Below, piece after piece: positions 36,059-43,970 of a stretch of DNA of 64,000 nt. Numbering within the stretch: the stretch's first letter is position 1; each line of letters opens with the position of its first letter. The notes beneath the pieces were generated by a model, which worked only from the letters and a program-made list of their open reading frames with translations, ran no database searches and was not told the origin of the DNA. Source of the stretch: Kocuria dechangensis (GTDB lineage: Bacteria > Actinomycetota > Actinomycetes > Actinomycetales > Micrococcaceae); assembly GCF_014636775.1 (NCBI RefSeq), contig NZ_BMEQ01000001.1, forward strand, positions 62,001 through 126,000. Reading direction: 5' to 3'. The position numbers were made by a program, and so were the translations under genes.

Positions 36059-37597
36059 TCACATCCCGGGCGCCCGGGGCGTTCCCGATGCGGCCCCGTC
36101 GTCCGAGGTGCTCCGCGGGCCGGCGCGCTCCGGCGGGGGGAGGGGGCCGGGGCGCCCGGTGAGGTGGGCCGCCGCCGTGCCGGGGAGCCTCACAGTCCCC
36201 ACCAGGGGCACCAGCAGGAGCAGCGCCAGCACGGTGAAGGCGGCCCGGTAGGGGAAGAGCTCGCCGGCGGTGTCCGGCCCCAGCGCGGTGGAGGACTGCA
36301 GGACCAGTGCGCCCACGGCCACGCCGAGACCCGTGGCCAGCTGGGCGCTGGTGGCGGAGAGCGTGTTGGCGGAGGGCATCCGCTCGGCCTCCACATCGGC
36401 GAACTGGAGCGAGTTGTAGGCGGTGAAGCCCACGGACCGCAGGGCGCCGCTGAGCAGCAGCAGGGTCACGACCGCCGGCAGCGGCGTCCGCTCGGTCAGC
36501 AGCGTGAACGCCGCGAGGCACGCGGCTCCGCCCGCCACGGCGGCGATCAGCACGGTGCGGAAGCCGAACCGACGCAGCAGGGGCGTGGTCATCGGCTTGA
36601 CGCCGATGTTGCCGAGGAAGACCGCGGTGACCAGGAGCCCGGCCTGCGCGGGCGAGCCCCCGAACCCGTCCTGGAACAGCAGGGGTAGCAGGAATGGCAC
36701 CGCGCTGATCACCAGCCGGTAGACGAAGCCTCCGGAGTTGGCGGTCCGGTAGGTGGTGATCCGGTAGAGCCGCAGGTCCAGCAGCGGCTCGTCCGTGCGC
36801 AGCATCCACCGGACGGCGAGCGCGGCGCCGGCCCCGGCGGCGCACAGCAGCAGGATCCCCGTTCCGGCGCGGTCCGTGCCGGAGACCAGCTCCATGCCGG
36901 TGACCAGGCTGAACAGGGCGACGGAGCACCACAGCAGCCCCCACCGGTCGAGCCGGCCCGGGGCGGCGCCGGAGTCCGGCACGGTCCGCAGGGCCACCAC
37001 CAGGGCGAGCAGGCCCACCGGCACGTTGACCAGGAAGATCCACGGCCAGCCCGCCCAGGTGGTCAGGAGCCCGCCGATCAGCGGCGCCAGCAGGGCCGGC
37101 CAGGTGATCCAGGCGATGGCCTGCAGCAACCGGCGCTTGTCCGTGGCCCGCAGCACGATCAGCTGGCCCACGGGGACCATCAGGGCGCCGCCGAGTCCCT
37201 GCAGCACCCTGCCGAGCGCGAGCGCCGGGAGGCTTCCGCTGGCGGCGCAGAGCACGGACGCCAGCGTGAAGACCGCGATGGAGCCGCAGAAGACGCGCCG
37301 GGGGCCGAACCGCCGTGCGAGCCATCCGCCCACGGGGATGAAGGTCGCCACGGTGACCAGGTAGGCGGTGGCCGCGATGCCCACCTCCGCGCTGGACACG
37401 CCGAGGTCCGCGGCGATCGCCGGGGCCGCGGTGACGAGGATCGTGCCGTCCAGGTGCTCCATGAACATCACCGTGGCCACCAGCAGGGCGAGCCGGCGGT
37501 TCCACGGCGGAGCGGCGGGGTCTGCGGAGGGACCCCGGCCCGCGGCGCCGCGGCCGGGGGCCGGGGCGCCGCGGGCCGGCCGTGCGGGGCGCCCCAC
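36059..37597 (-). CDS. DHA2-type MFS transporter
   Basis: A 512-residue drug:H+ antiporter-like permease with about fourteen hydrophobic helices. Helix 1 has MFMEHLDGTILVTAAPAIA, close to the family motif with Leu-Asp; GGWLARRFGPRRVF is loop 2-3; GRVLQGLGGALMVPVGQ is motif C-like. The N-terminal 35 residues are Pro/Ala/Arg-rich. The GTG at 37597 is five bases after the iolB stop, so it is translationally coupled to iolB; a start at the later ATG would remove part of helix 1. It may export a pathway intermediate or import a substrate; this is inferred from coupling only. Confidence 0.8.
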   Translation of the reverse strand: MGRPARPARGAPAPGRGAAGRGPSADPAAPPWNRRLALLVATVMFMEHLDGTILVTAAPAIAADLGVSSAEVGIAATAYLVTVATFIPVGGWLARRFGPRRVFCGSIAVFTLASVLCAASGSLPALALGRVLQGLGGALMVPVGQLIVLRATDKRRLLQAIAWITWPALLAPLIGGLLTTWAGWPWIFLVNVPVGLLALVVALRTVPDSGAAPGRLDRWGLLWCSVALFSLVTGMELVSGTDRAGTGILLLCAAGAGAALAVRWMLRTDEPLLDLRLYRITTYRTANSGGFVYRLVISAVPFLLPLLFQDGFGGSPAQAGLLVTAVFLGNIGVKPMTTPLLRRFGFRTVLIAAVAGGAACLAAFTLLTERTPLPAVVTLLLLSGALRSVGFTAYNSLQFADVEAERMPSANTLSATSAQLATGLGVAVGALVLQSSTALGPDTAGELFPYRAAFTVLALLLLVPLVGTVRLPGTAAAHLTGRPGPLPPPERAGPRSTSDDGAASGTPRAPGM

Positions 37598-37602
37598 CCC
37601 GC

Positions 37603-38526
37603 TCAGCGGCCGAACGGCAGCCGCGGGTCGACCGCCGACCCGTCCCAGGTGCGGCGGATCCAGCCGTGGTGCGGGTCGTCGCTGATCATCCACTCCCGGA
37701 CCCGGCCCGGCCCGGCCATCACGTTGAGGTAGTACATGTCGTAGCCCGGCGCCGCCATGGCGGGGCCGTGCCAGCCGTAGGGGACGAGGACGACGTCGCC
37801 CGAGCGCACCTCGGCGTTGACGTCGATGGGCCGGTCGTCGGAGGCATAGACGCGCTGGTAGCCGAGGGCGTCCGCGCCGCCCTCCTCCGCGGTGGGGGGG
37901 GGCATGCCCGCGGCGAGCTGCGTCTCGAAGTAGTAGATCTCCTCGAGGGCGGTCTCGCCCTCCTTCTCCTCGTCGTGCTTGTGCGGGGGGTAGGAGGACC
38001 AGTTGCCGGCGGGGGTCAGCACCTCGCAGACGATGAAGCGGTCCGCCTCCAGGGCCGCGGGGGTGCCGAAGTTGTGCACCTGCCGGGAGCAGTTGCCCGC
38101 CCCGCGCAGCTCCACGGGGACCTCCTCGCGGAGCACGTGCCGCGCCGGGTACTCCTCGCGGGCCGGCGCGGAGGCCACGGCGACGCGGCCGCCCTCCTCG
38201 CAGATGAGGGTCAGGTCGGTGCGGACGCCGGTGTAGAGGACGTCGGTGGGGCCGGAGAACACGGAGGGACGGCCCATGAGGTCGTAGGTCCTCCCCCCGG
38301 CGTCGGCGCGGAAGGCCCCGGACAGGGGGACCACGATCCGCTCCTCGTCCACGGCGTCGAGGGCGAGGCCCTCGCCGGGTGCCAGGTCGGCCACGCGCAG
38401 GCCGGTGTGGGCCCAGCCGGGGACCTCGGTGGCGGAGTCGTGGCCGCCGAGGGAGACGAACCAGCCGTCCTGGGCGGCGGAGCCCTTGGGGTAGACCCAT
38501 TCGGGGCGGGCGGGGGCGGCGGTCAT
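37603..38526 (-). CDS. iolB: 5-deoxy-glucuronate isomerase
   Basis: A 307-residue bicupin enzyme that isomerises 5-deoxy-D-glucuronate to 2-deoxy-5-keto-gluconate. Features include WVYPKGSAAQDGWFVSLG, the FSGPTDVLYTG cupin strand, and the metal-binding segment SSYPPHKHDEEKEGETALEEIYYF, followed by VPYGWHGPAMAAPGYDMYYLNVMAG. It is the only iol step not in the main operon, being 8 kb away on the other strand with the GntR gene upstream. GGAGGAACAC gives a strong ribosome site. The 60 bases before that site are a 12-base tandem repeat. Confidence 0.94.
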   Translation of the reverse strand: MTAAPARPEWVYPKGSAAQDGWFVSLGGHDSATEVPGWAHTGLRVADLAPGEGLALDAVDEERIVVPLSGAFRADAGGRTYDLMGRPSVFSGPTDVLYTGVRTDLTLICEEGGRVAVASAPAREEYPARHVLREEVPVELRGAGNCSRQVHNFGTPAALEADRFIVCEVLTPAGNWSSYPPHKHDEEKEGETALEEIYYFETQLAAGMPPPTAEEGGADALGYQRVYASDDRPIDVNAEVRSGDVVLVPYGWHGPAMAAPGYDMYYLNVMAGPGRVREWMISDDPHHGWIRRTWDGSAVDPRLPFGR

Positions 38527-38536
38527 GTGTTCCTCC

Positions 38537-38596
38537 TGTGTCGTCTGCTGTGTCGTCAGCTGTGTGGTCTGCCGTGTCGTCTGCTGTGTCCGCCGC
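38537..38596. repeat. 12-base tandem repeat, five copies
   Basis: Units read TGTGTCGTCTGC, TGTGTCGTCAGC, TGTGTGGTCTGC, CGTGTCGTCTGC and TGTGTCCGCCGC. The array fills the gap between the GntR stop and the iolB ribosome site and so forms the leader of iolB. Copy number could vary. Confidence 0.9.
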
Positions 38597-38644
38597 TGCG
38601 GCGTGCCGTGTGCTCCTGTGCCGTGCTGCCGCGGGCGCGGCCGC

Positions 38645-39385
38645 TCAGCGCTGGACGAGGGTGAGCTCGAAGCTGTACTTGTCGGCCCGGTAGACGTGCC
38701 GTCCCGTCTCCACGGGGCGCCCGACGTCGTCCATGGCCGTGCGGCTCATCGCCACGAGGGCCGCCCCGGGCTCCACGCCGAGCTGTCCGGCCTGGAACTC
38801 GTCCGCGTTCACGGCCCCCACGCGCTGGTGGGCGAGCTGGAAGTTGACGCCCTGCCCCCGCAGGACCGCGTAGAGGCCCTCCTGCTCGAGCCGCTCGCGC
38901 GTGAGCTCGCACCGTGCGGCGGGGATCCAGTTCTCCATCAGGGCCAGCGGCTCGCCGTCCGTGCTGCGCAGGCGCACCAGGTGGTAGACCTCCGCGCCCG
39001 GCGCGAGGCCGAGCAGCTCGGCGATGTCGTTCTCGGCGGGGACCACGGCGAAGTCCAGCACCTTCGTGCTGGGCGCGCCCCCGCTGCGCTGCAGGTCGTC
39101 GTGCAGGCTGCTCAGCTCCAGGGAGCGGCGGATCTGGGAGCCCACCACCTGTGTCCCCACACCGCGCTTGCGCACCACCAGCCCGGCCTGGACCAGCTGG
39201 TCCATGGCCTTGCGCATGGTGGGGCGGGACAGGTTGAGGCGGTTGGCCAGGTCGATCTCGTTGTCCAGCTTGGTCCCCGGAGGGAGCTCGCCGCTGCGGA
39301 TCGCGTCCTCGAGGCCCTGGGCCACCTGGTGGTAGAGGGGGACGGGAGAGGTCTTGTCGACCGTGAGACGGAGTGGGCCGGACAT
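38645..39385 (-). CDS. GntR-family regulator, HutC/UTRA type; candidate inositol repressor
   Basis: A 246-residue regulator. The winged helix is PLYHQVAQGLEDAIRSGELPPGTKL through LSRPTMRKAMDQLVQAGLVVRKRGVGTQVV (about 16-78); the UTRA effector domain follows (90-240) with YHLVRLRSTDGEPLALMENWIP. HutC-type regulators recognise GT-N4-AC, which fits the five GTC-NN-GAC palindromes of the region, so this protein is the best candidate to bind them. It lies between iolB and the ABC importer. ATG at 39385 follows GGAGG. In corynebacteria the inositol repressor IolR is also a GntR protein. Confidence 0.85.
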   Translation of the reverse strand: MSGPLRLTVDKTSPVPLYHQVAQGLEDAIRSGELPPGTKLDNEIDLANRLNLSRPTMRKAMDQLVQAGLVVRKRGVGTQVVGSQIRRSLELSSLHDDLQRSGGAPSTKVLDFAVVPAENDIAELLGLAPGAEVYHLVRLRSTDGEPLALMENWIPAARCELTRERLEQEGLYAVLRGQGVNFQLAHQRVGAVNADEFQAGQLGVEPGAALVAMSRTAMDDVGRPVETGRHVYRADKYSFELTLVQR

Positions 39386-39729
39386 GGGGGCCTCCAAGGG
39401 GTCTGGCGAGGGGCGGCGCCGCCGGGTCGTCGGCGGCACCGCCCCGTCGTGGGCGGGCTGGCGGTCGCGCGGTGCGGGCCGGCCGTGTCGTCCTCGACAG
39501 CGGCCGGTCCGCACCGGGGCCTGTTCGGAGAGTAGCTGTCGGCGGAGCCTCGCGGACCGAGACTGCGCCGGGGGAGGGTCCCCACCCCAATTGTGGACGC
39601 CCTCTTGTGAGAATGTCCATACATTCTATTGACACATGTGATCCGGCTCACTCAGGATGATCCCCAAGCGGACGGCCGAGGTGGGCGCATCGAGGCGCGA
39701 GGCCCCGCAGCGACATGAGGAGAACTTCC
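39386..39729. other. 344-base divergent control region
   Basis: It lies between the GntR gene and the ABC importer operon. The half near GntR (39386-39600) has no recognised element beyond the GntR ribosome site. The half near the importer holds operator 5, the promoter and a CRP-like box. No gene is credible. Confidence 0.6.
39612..39658 (+). promoter_or_regulatory. ABC importer promoter with operator 5 and CRP-like box
   Basis: AATGTCCATACATT (39612-39625) is an iol-type operator ending three bases before a perfect -35 TTGACA (39629-39634); after 18 bases comes -10 CAGGAT (39653-39658). A CRP/GlxR-like box TGTGATCCGGCTCACT (39637-39652, 9 of 10 defined positions) fills the spacer. Fourteen bases of this box match the box at the iolE promoter. 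Confidence 0.65.
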
Positions 39730-40758
39730 ATGACTGCACGACGTGTTTCCCCCGAGGGCCGGCGGACGGGGGTGCGACGGCGCCGCGCGGCTGCTGCCGC
39801 GCTGCTCCTCCCCGCCGTGGCGCTGGCGGGCTGCTCCTCGGAGGGCGGCCGCCGGCCCGCCGCGGACACCGGGGAGGGCGGCGGCCAGGTGGCCCAGACC
39901 GAGCCGATGAAAATCGCGATGGTCACCCACGCAGCCCCCGGTGACACCTTCTGGGACACCATCCGCAAGGGCGCCGAGGAGGCCTCGGCCAAGGACAACG
40001 TGGAGTTCCTCTACGGCTCCGACCCCGAGGGCGGGCGCCAGGCCCAGCTCGTGCAGCAGTACATCGACCAGGGCGTCGACGGCATCGCCGTGACCCTGGC
40101 CAAGCCCGACGCCCTGCGGGACGTGCTGGGCAAGGCCGAGGAGGCCGGGATCCCGGTGGTCTCGCTCAACGCGGGGGAAGGGGAGTTCGAGGATCTCGGC
40201 GCCTTCGCACACTTCGGGTCCGACGAGCAGCTGGCCGGTGAGACCGCCGGGGAACGGCTCAAGGAGGAAGGACTGCAGCACCCGATCTGTGTGATCCAGG
40301 AGCAGGGCCACGTGGGCCTCGAGGCCCGGTGCGCCGGTGTCAAGGAGGCGCTGCCCGAGACGGAGATCCTCTACGTGCAGGGCACCGACATGACCCAGGT
40401 GTCCTCCACGGCCACGGCCAAGCTGCAGACCTCGGCGGAGGCCGACGCGATCATCGGGCTCGGCGCCCCCATCACCATGACGCTGCTCGAGGCGAAGGAG
40501 TCGGCCGGCAGCGACGTGACCGTGGCCTCGTTCGACATGAACGGCGACCTCGCGCAGGCGATCGTCGACGGCGACGTGCTGTTCACCATCGACCAGCAGC
40601 CGTGGCTGCAGGGCTACCTGTCCGTGGACTCCCTGTGGCAGAACCACCGGGGCGCCTTCAAGATCGGCGGCGGCCAGCCCACGCTCACCGGACCCGCCGT
40701 GGTGGACTCCACCAACGCTGAGCAGGTCCTCCAGTACGCACAGGAAGGCGTCCGCTGA
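39730..40758 (+). CDS. ABC sugar-binding lipoprotein
   Basis: A 342-residue periplasmic-binding-protein-like lipoprotein of the ribose/galactose class (Peripla_BP_4). The signal has five basic residues, a hydrophobic core and the lipobox LAGC, with C35 as the lipidated residue. The mature part has KIAMVTHAAPGDTFWDTIRKGAEEA, QQYIDQGVDGIAVTLA, and VTVASFDMNGDLAQAI. The ATG at 39730 is chosen over 39715 because GAGGAG precedes it at seven bases. First gene of an importer operon that, by promoter elements and neighbours, probably takes up inositol. Confidence 0.9.
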   Translation: MTARRVSPEGRRTGVRRRRAAAAALLLPAVALAGCSSEGGRRPAADTGEGGGQVAQTEPMKIAMVTHAAPGDTFWDTIRKGAEEASAKDNVEFLYGSDPEGGRQAQLVQQYIDQGVDGIAVTLAKPDALRDVLGKAEEAGIPVVSLNAGEGEFEDLGAFAHFGSDEQLAGETAGERLKEEGLQHPICVIQEQGHVGLEARCAGVKEALPETEILYVQGTDMTQVSSTATAKLQTSAEADAIIGLGAPITMTLLEAKESAGSDVTVASFDMNGDLAQAIVDGDVLFTIDQQPWLQGYLSVDSLWQNHRGAFKIGGGQPTLTGPAVVDSTNAEQVLQYAQEGVR

Positions 40759-40787
40759 GCGGGCCCGAAAACCAGGAGAAGGAAGCC

Positions 40788-41888
40788 ATGTCCTCCACCC
40801 GCACCCCGGCCGCCGCACCCGCGCCGGACCGCAGCTCCTCCGGAGCCCCGCCCACGCCCACCGCAGCCGCCCCGGCCGACGAGCGGGTCCAGACCCGAGG
40901 TCCGCTGGGTGCGTTCCTGGCCCGCCCCGAGATCGGTGCCCTGGTGGGCGCGCTGGTGGTCGCGGTGTTCTTCGCCGTCGCCGCCCCGTCGATCACCGCC
41001 CCGCAGTCGATCTCGACGGTCCTCTACGGGGCCTCGACGATCGGGATCATGGTGGTCGGGGTGTCCCTGCTGATGATCGGCGGGGAGTTCGACCTCTCGA
41101 CCGGCGTGGCGGTGATCACCTCCGCCCTGACCGCCTCGATGTTCAGCTGGTACTTCGCCCTCAACGTCTGGGTGGGGGTGGGCGTGGCCCTGGCCGTGTC
41201 CCTGCTCATCGGCTTCGTCAACGGCTGGTTGCTGATGCGCACCAAGCTCCCCTCCTTCATCGTCACCCTGGCCACCTTCTTGATGCTCACCGGTCTGAAC
41301 CTGGCCCTGACCCGCCTGATCGGCGGCTCGGTCTCCTCGCCCTCGATCAGCACCATGGACGGCTTCGCCGCGGCCAAGGCGATCTTCGCCTCCTCGGTGA
41401 GCATCGGCGGGGTGGAGGTGCGGATCACGGTCTTCTACTGGATCGCCCTCGTGGCCATCGCCTCGTTCATCCTGCTCAAGACGAAGATCGGCAACTGGAT
41501 CTTCGCCGTGGGCGGGGACGAGAACGCCGCCCGGGCCGTGGGCGTGCCGGTGGCGCGCACCAAGATCGGGCTGTTCATGGGCGTGGGCCTGTGCGGCTGG
41601 CTGCTGGGCATGCACAACCTCTTCGCCTTCGACTCCGTGCAGTCCGGGGAGGGCGTGGGCAACGAGTTCCTCTACATCATCGGCGCGGTGATCGGCGGCT
41701 GCCTGCTCACCGGCGGCTTCGGCTCCGCGATCGGCGGGGCCCTGGGTGCGCTGATCTTCGGCATCGCCTCGCGCGGCATCGTCTACGCCGAGTGGAACCC
41801 GGACTGGTTCAAGTTCTTCCTGGGCCTGATGCTGCTGCTGGCCACCATCGTCAACATGTACGTGCGCAAGCGCATCGAGAGGAAATAG
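40788..41888 (+). CDS. ABC sugar permease, RbsC type
   Basis: A 366-residue inner-membrane permease of the ribose-type importer family (BPD_transp_2). After a Pro/Ala/Thr-rich cytoplasmic tail (1-45) there are about nine to ten helices; GEFDLSTGVAVITSALTA, GFVNGWLLMRTKLPSFIVTLATF and GGDENAARAVGVPV (the coupling loop to the ATPase) are typical. ATG with AGGAGAAGG upstream. The gene ends exactly where the ATPase GTG begins, so the two are coupled. Confidence 0.92.
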   Translation: MSSTRTPAAAPAPDRSSSGAPPTPTAAAPADERVQTRGPLGAFLARPEIGALVGALVVAVFFAVAAPSITAPQSISTVLYGASTIGIMVVGVSLLMIGGEFDLSTGVAVITSALTASMFSWYFALNVWVGVGVALAVSLLIGFVNGWLLMRTKLPSFIVTLATFLMLTGLNLALTRLIGGSVSSPSISTMDGFAAAKAIFASSVSIGGVEVRITVFYWIALVAIASFILLKTKIGNWIFAVGGDENAARAVGVPVARTKIGLFMGVGLCGWLLGMHNLFAFDSVQSGEGVGNEFLYIIGAVIGGCLLTGGFGSAIGGALGALIFGIASRGIVYAEWNPDWFKFFLGLMLLLATIVNMYVRKRIERK

Positions 41889-42794
41889 GTGAACACCGTG
41901 TCGACGCAGAACACCCCCACCGGCACCACCGCCGGCACCACCACCGACACCGTCGCGCCCCTGGTCGAGCTCGAGAACGTGGGCAAGCGCTACGGCAACA
42001 TCATCGCGCTGCGCGACGTCACCATGGCCGTCGAGGCCGGGAAGGTCACCTGCGTGCTGGGCGACAACGGGGCCGGCAAGTCCACCCTGATCAAGATCAT
42101 CGCCGGGCTGCACCAGCACACCGACGGGATCCTGCGGGTCAACGGCGCCGAGACCACCTTCACCTCGCCGCGGGAGGCCCTGGACGCCGGCATCGCCACC
42201 GTCTACCAGGACCTCGCCGTGGTGCCGCTGATGCCGGTGTGGCGCAACTTCTTCCTGGGCTCGGAGCTCACCACCGGGTTCGGTCCCTTCAAGCGGCTGG
42301 AGGTCGCGAAGATGAAGGAGATCACCAAGCGGGAGCTCTCGGACATGGGCATCGACCTGCGCGACGTCGACCAGCCCATCGGCACCCTCTCCGGCGGTGA
42401 GCGCCAGTGCGTGGCCATCGCCCGGGCCGTGCACTTCGGGGCGAAGGTCCTCATCCTCGACGAGCCCACCGCCGCCCTGGGCGTGAAGCAGTCCGGGGTG
42501 GTGCTGCGCTACATCCTGCAGGCCAAGGAGCGCGGGCTGGGCGTCGTGTTCATCACCCACAACCCGCACCACGCCTACCCCGTGGGGGACCGGTTCCTGC
42601 TGCTCAAGCGCGGGAAGTCCATCGGCTACTACGAGAAGAAGGACATCCTGCTGGGCGACCTCACCGCCCAGATGGCCGGCGGCGCGGAGCTGGAGGAGCT
42701 CACCCACGAGCTCGAGCAGCTCGGCGGGCACACCAGCCAGATGAAGCAGGTCCAGGCGGACATGGCGGAGTCCCTCTCCCGCCCCCGCGCCTGA
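41889..42794 (+). CDS. ABC sugar importer ATPase, single-domain
   Basis: A 301-residue ATPase with Walker A GDNGAGKST, Q-loop VYQDLAVVPLMPV, signature LSGGERQ, Walker B VLILDEP and switch His in FITHNPHH. It has one nucleotide-binding domain, unlike the duplicated RbsA of ribose systems, so it must work as a dimer (as in FrcA-like systems). The N-terminal 24 residues are Thr-rich. GTG at 41889 follows directly after the permease stop. A strong hairpin separates it from the next dehydrogenase gene. Confidence 0.9.
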   Translation: MNTVSTQNTPTGTTAGTTTDTVAPLVELENVGKRYGNIIALRDVTMAVEAGKVTCVLGDNGAGKSTLIKIIAGLHQHTDGILRVNGAETTFTSPREALDAGIATVYQDLAVVPLMPVWRNFFLGSELTTGFGPFKRLEVAKMKEITKRELSDMGIDLRDVDQPIGTLSGGERQCVAIARAVHFGAKVLILDEPTAALGVKQSGVVLRYILQAKERGLGVVFITHNPHHAYPVGDRFLLLKRGKSIGYYEKKDILLGDLTAQMAGGAELEELTHELEQLGGHTSQMKQVQADMAESLSRPRA

Positions 42795-42827
42795 CAAGCC
42801 CCGGCCCCCGGGAACCGGCCACGACGC

Positions 42828-42868
42828 CGGGCCCCAGGGGCCGGTCCACGCCCGGCCCCTGGGGCCCG
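42828..42868 (+). terminator. hairpin between importer and dehydrogenase genes
   Basis: CGGGCCCCAGGGGCCGG pairs perfectly with CCGGCCCCTGGGGCCCG, loop TCCACGC. It may end most transcripts or set a lower level for the downstream gene. Confidence 0.7.
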
Positions 42869-42882
42869 CCGAAGGAGCACCT

Positions 42883-43956
42883 GTGAACACCCAGCCCGTG
42901 ACCACCGACCCCGTGACCACCGCGCCCGTGCGCATCGCGCTCGTCGGCGCCGGCCGCATCGGCGCCATGCACGCCGCCCATCTCGCCGCCCTGCGCGCCC
43001 CCGACGGGGGACCCGCTGTGCGGCTGACCGTCGTGGACGCCGTCGCCGCGCAGGCGGCCTCCGTGGCCGGGCCCCTCGGCGCCGGCACCAGCCCCTCCGT
43101 CGAGGCCGCGCTCGACGACGGCGTGGACGGCCTCGTCGTCGCCACCGGAACGGCGACCCACGTCGGCCTGATCCGCCAGGGCCTCGCGGCCGGGGTCGTC
43201 GTCTTCTGCGAGAAGCCGGTGGGCCTCACCGTCGAGGAGGCCCTGCCCCTCGTGGAGCAGATCGAGCGGACGGGGGCCCCGGTGCACATCGGCCACCAGC
43301 GCCGGCTCGACCCCGGGTACGTGCGCGCCAAGCAGGCGTTCGACTCGGGCGAGCTCGGCCGGCTGCACAGCGTCCGGGCCGTGACCGGGGACATGGTCCC
43401 GCCGCCCCTCGAGTTCCTCGCGACCTCCGGCGGGCTCTTCCGCGACTGCTCCGTGCACGACTTCGACGTCCTGCGCTGGATCACCGGCCGCGAGGTCGTC
43501 GAGGTCTACGCCCGCGGGTCCAACACCGGGGACCCGGAGATCGGGGCGGTGGGCGACGTGGACACCGCCCTGGCCGTGCTGACCCTCGACGACGGGACCC
43601 TCGCCACGGTCTCCGCCACCCGCTACAACGGGGCCGGCCACGACGTGCGGCTCGAGCTGCAGGGGTCCCTGGACTCGATCGCGGTGGGCCTGGACCGGCA
43701 CACCGCCCTCCGGTCGGCCGAGCCGGGGACCGGCTTCCCGCCGGGACCGCCCTGGACCACGTTCCACGAGCGCTTCGCCGTGGCCTACCGCCGCGAGATG
43801 GCGGCCTTCGTCGAGGTGGTCCGGGGCGAGCTCGACCCGCCCTGCACGGCCCGGGACGCCGTGGCCGCCTCGCGCGTGGCCGACGCCGCCCAGGAGTCGC
43901 TCGAGCGCGGCGTCGCGGTCCGGGTGGCGCCGCTGGCGCCGGCGCCGGCCGGCTGA
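42883..43956 (+). CDS. Gfo/Idh/MocA-family dehydrogenase, IolG-like
   Basis: A 357-residue NAD(P)-dependent dehydrogenase. It has VRIALVGAGRIGAMHAAHLA, CEKPVGLTVEEALPLV with the conserved Lys, GHQRRLDPGYVRAKQAF, and LFRDCSVHDFDVLRWITGREV, the Asp-His pair of the active site. The pattern resembles IolG and scyllo-inositol dehydrogenases. The GTG at 42883 follows GAAGGAG. Placed after the importer genes, it probably oxidises the imported inositol or an isomer; a second iolG-type gene suggests a wider substrate range. Confidence 0.85.
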   Translation: MNTQPVTTDPVTTAPVRIALVGAGRIGAMHAAHLAALRAPDGGPAVRLTVVDAVAAQAASVAGPLGAGTSPSVEAALDDGVDGLVVATGTATHVGLIRQGLAAGVVVFCEKPVGLTVEEALPLVEQIERTGAPVHIGHQRRLDPGYVRAKQAFDSGELGRLHSVRAVTGDMVPPPLEFLATSGGLFRDCSVHDFDVLRWITGREVVEVYARGSNTGDPEIGAVGDVDTALAVLTLDDGTLATVSATRYNGAGHDVRLELQGSLDSIAVGLDRHTALRSAEPGTGFPPGPPWTTFHERFAVAYRREMAAFVEVVRGELDPPCTARDAVAASRVADAAQESLERGVAVRVAPLAPAPAG

Positions 43957-43970
43957 GCCGGACGGGTCCC

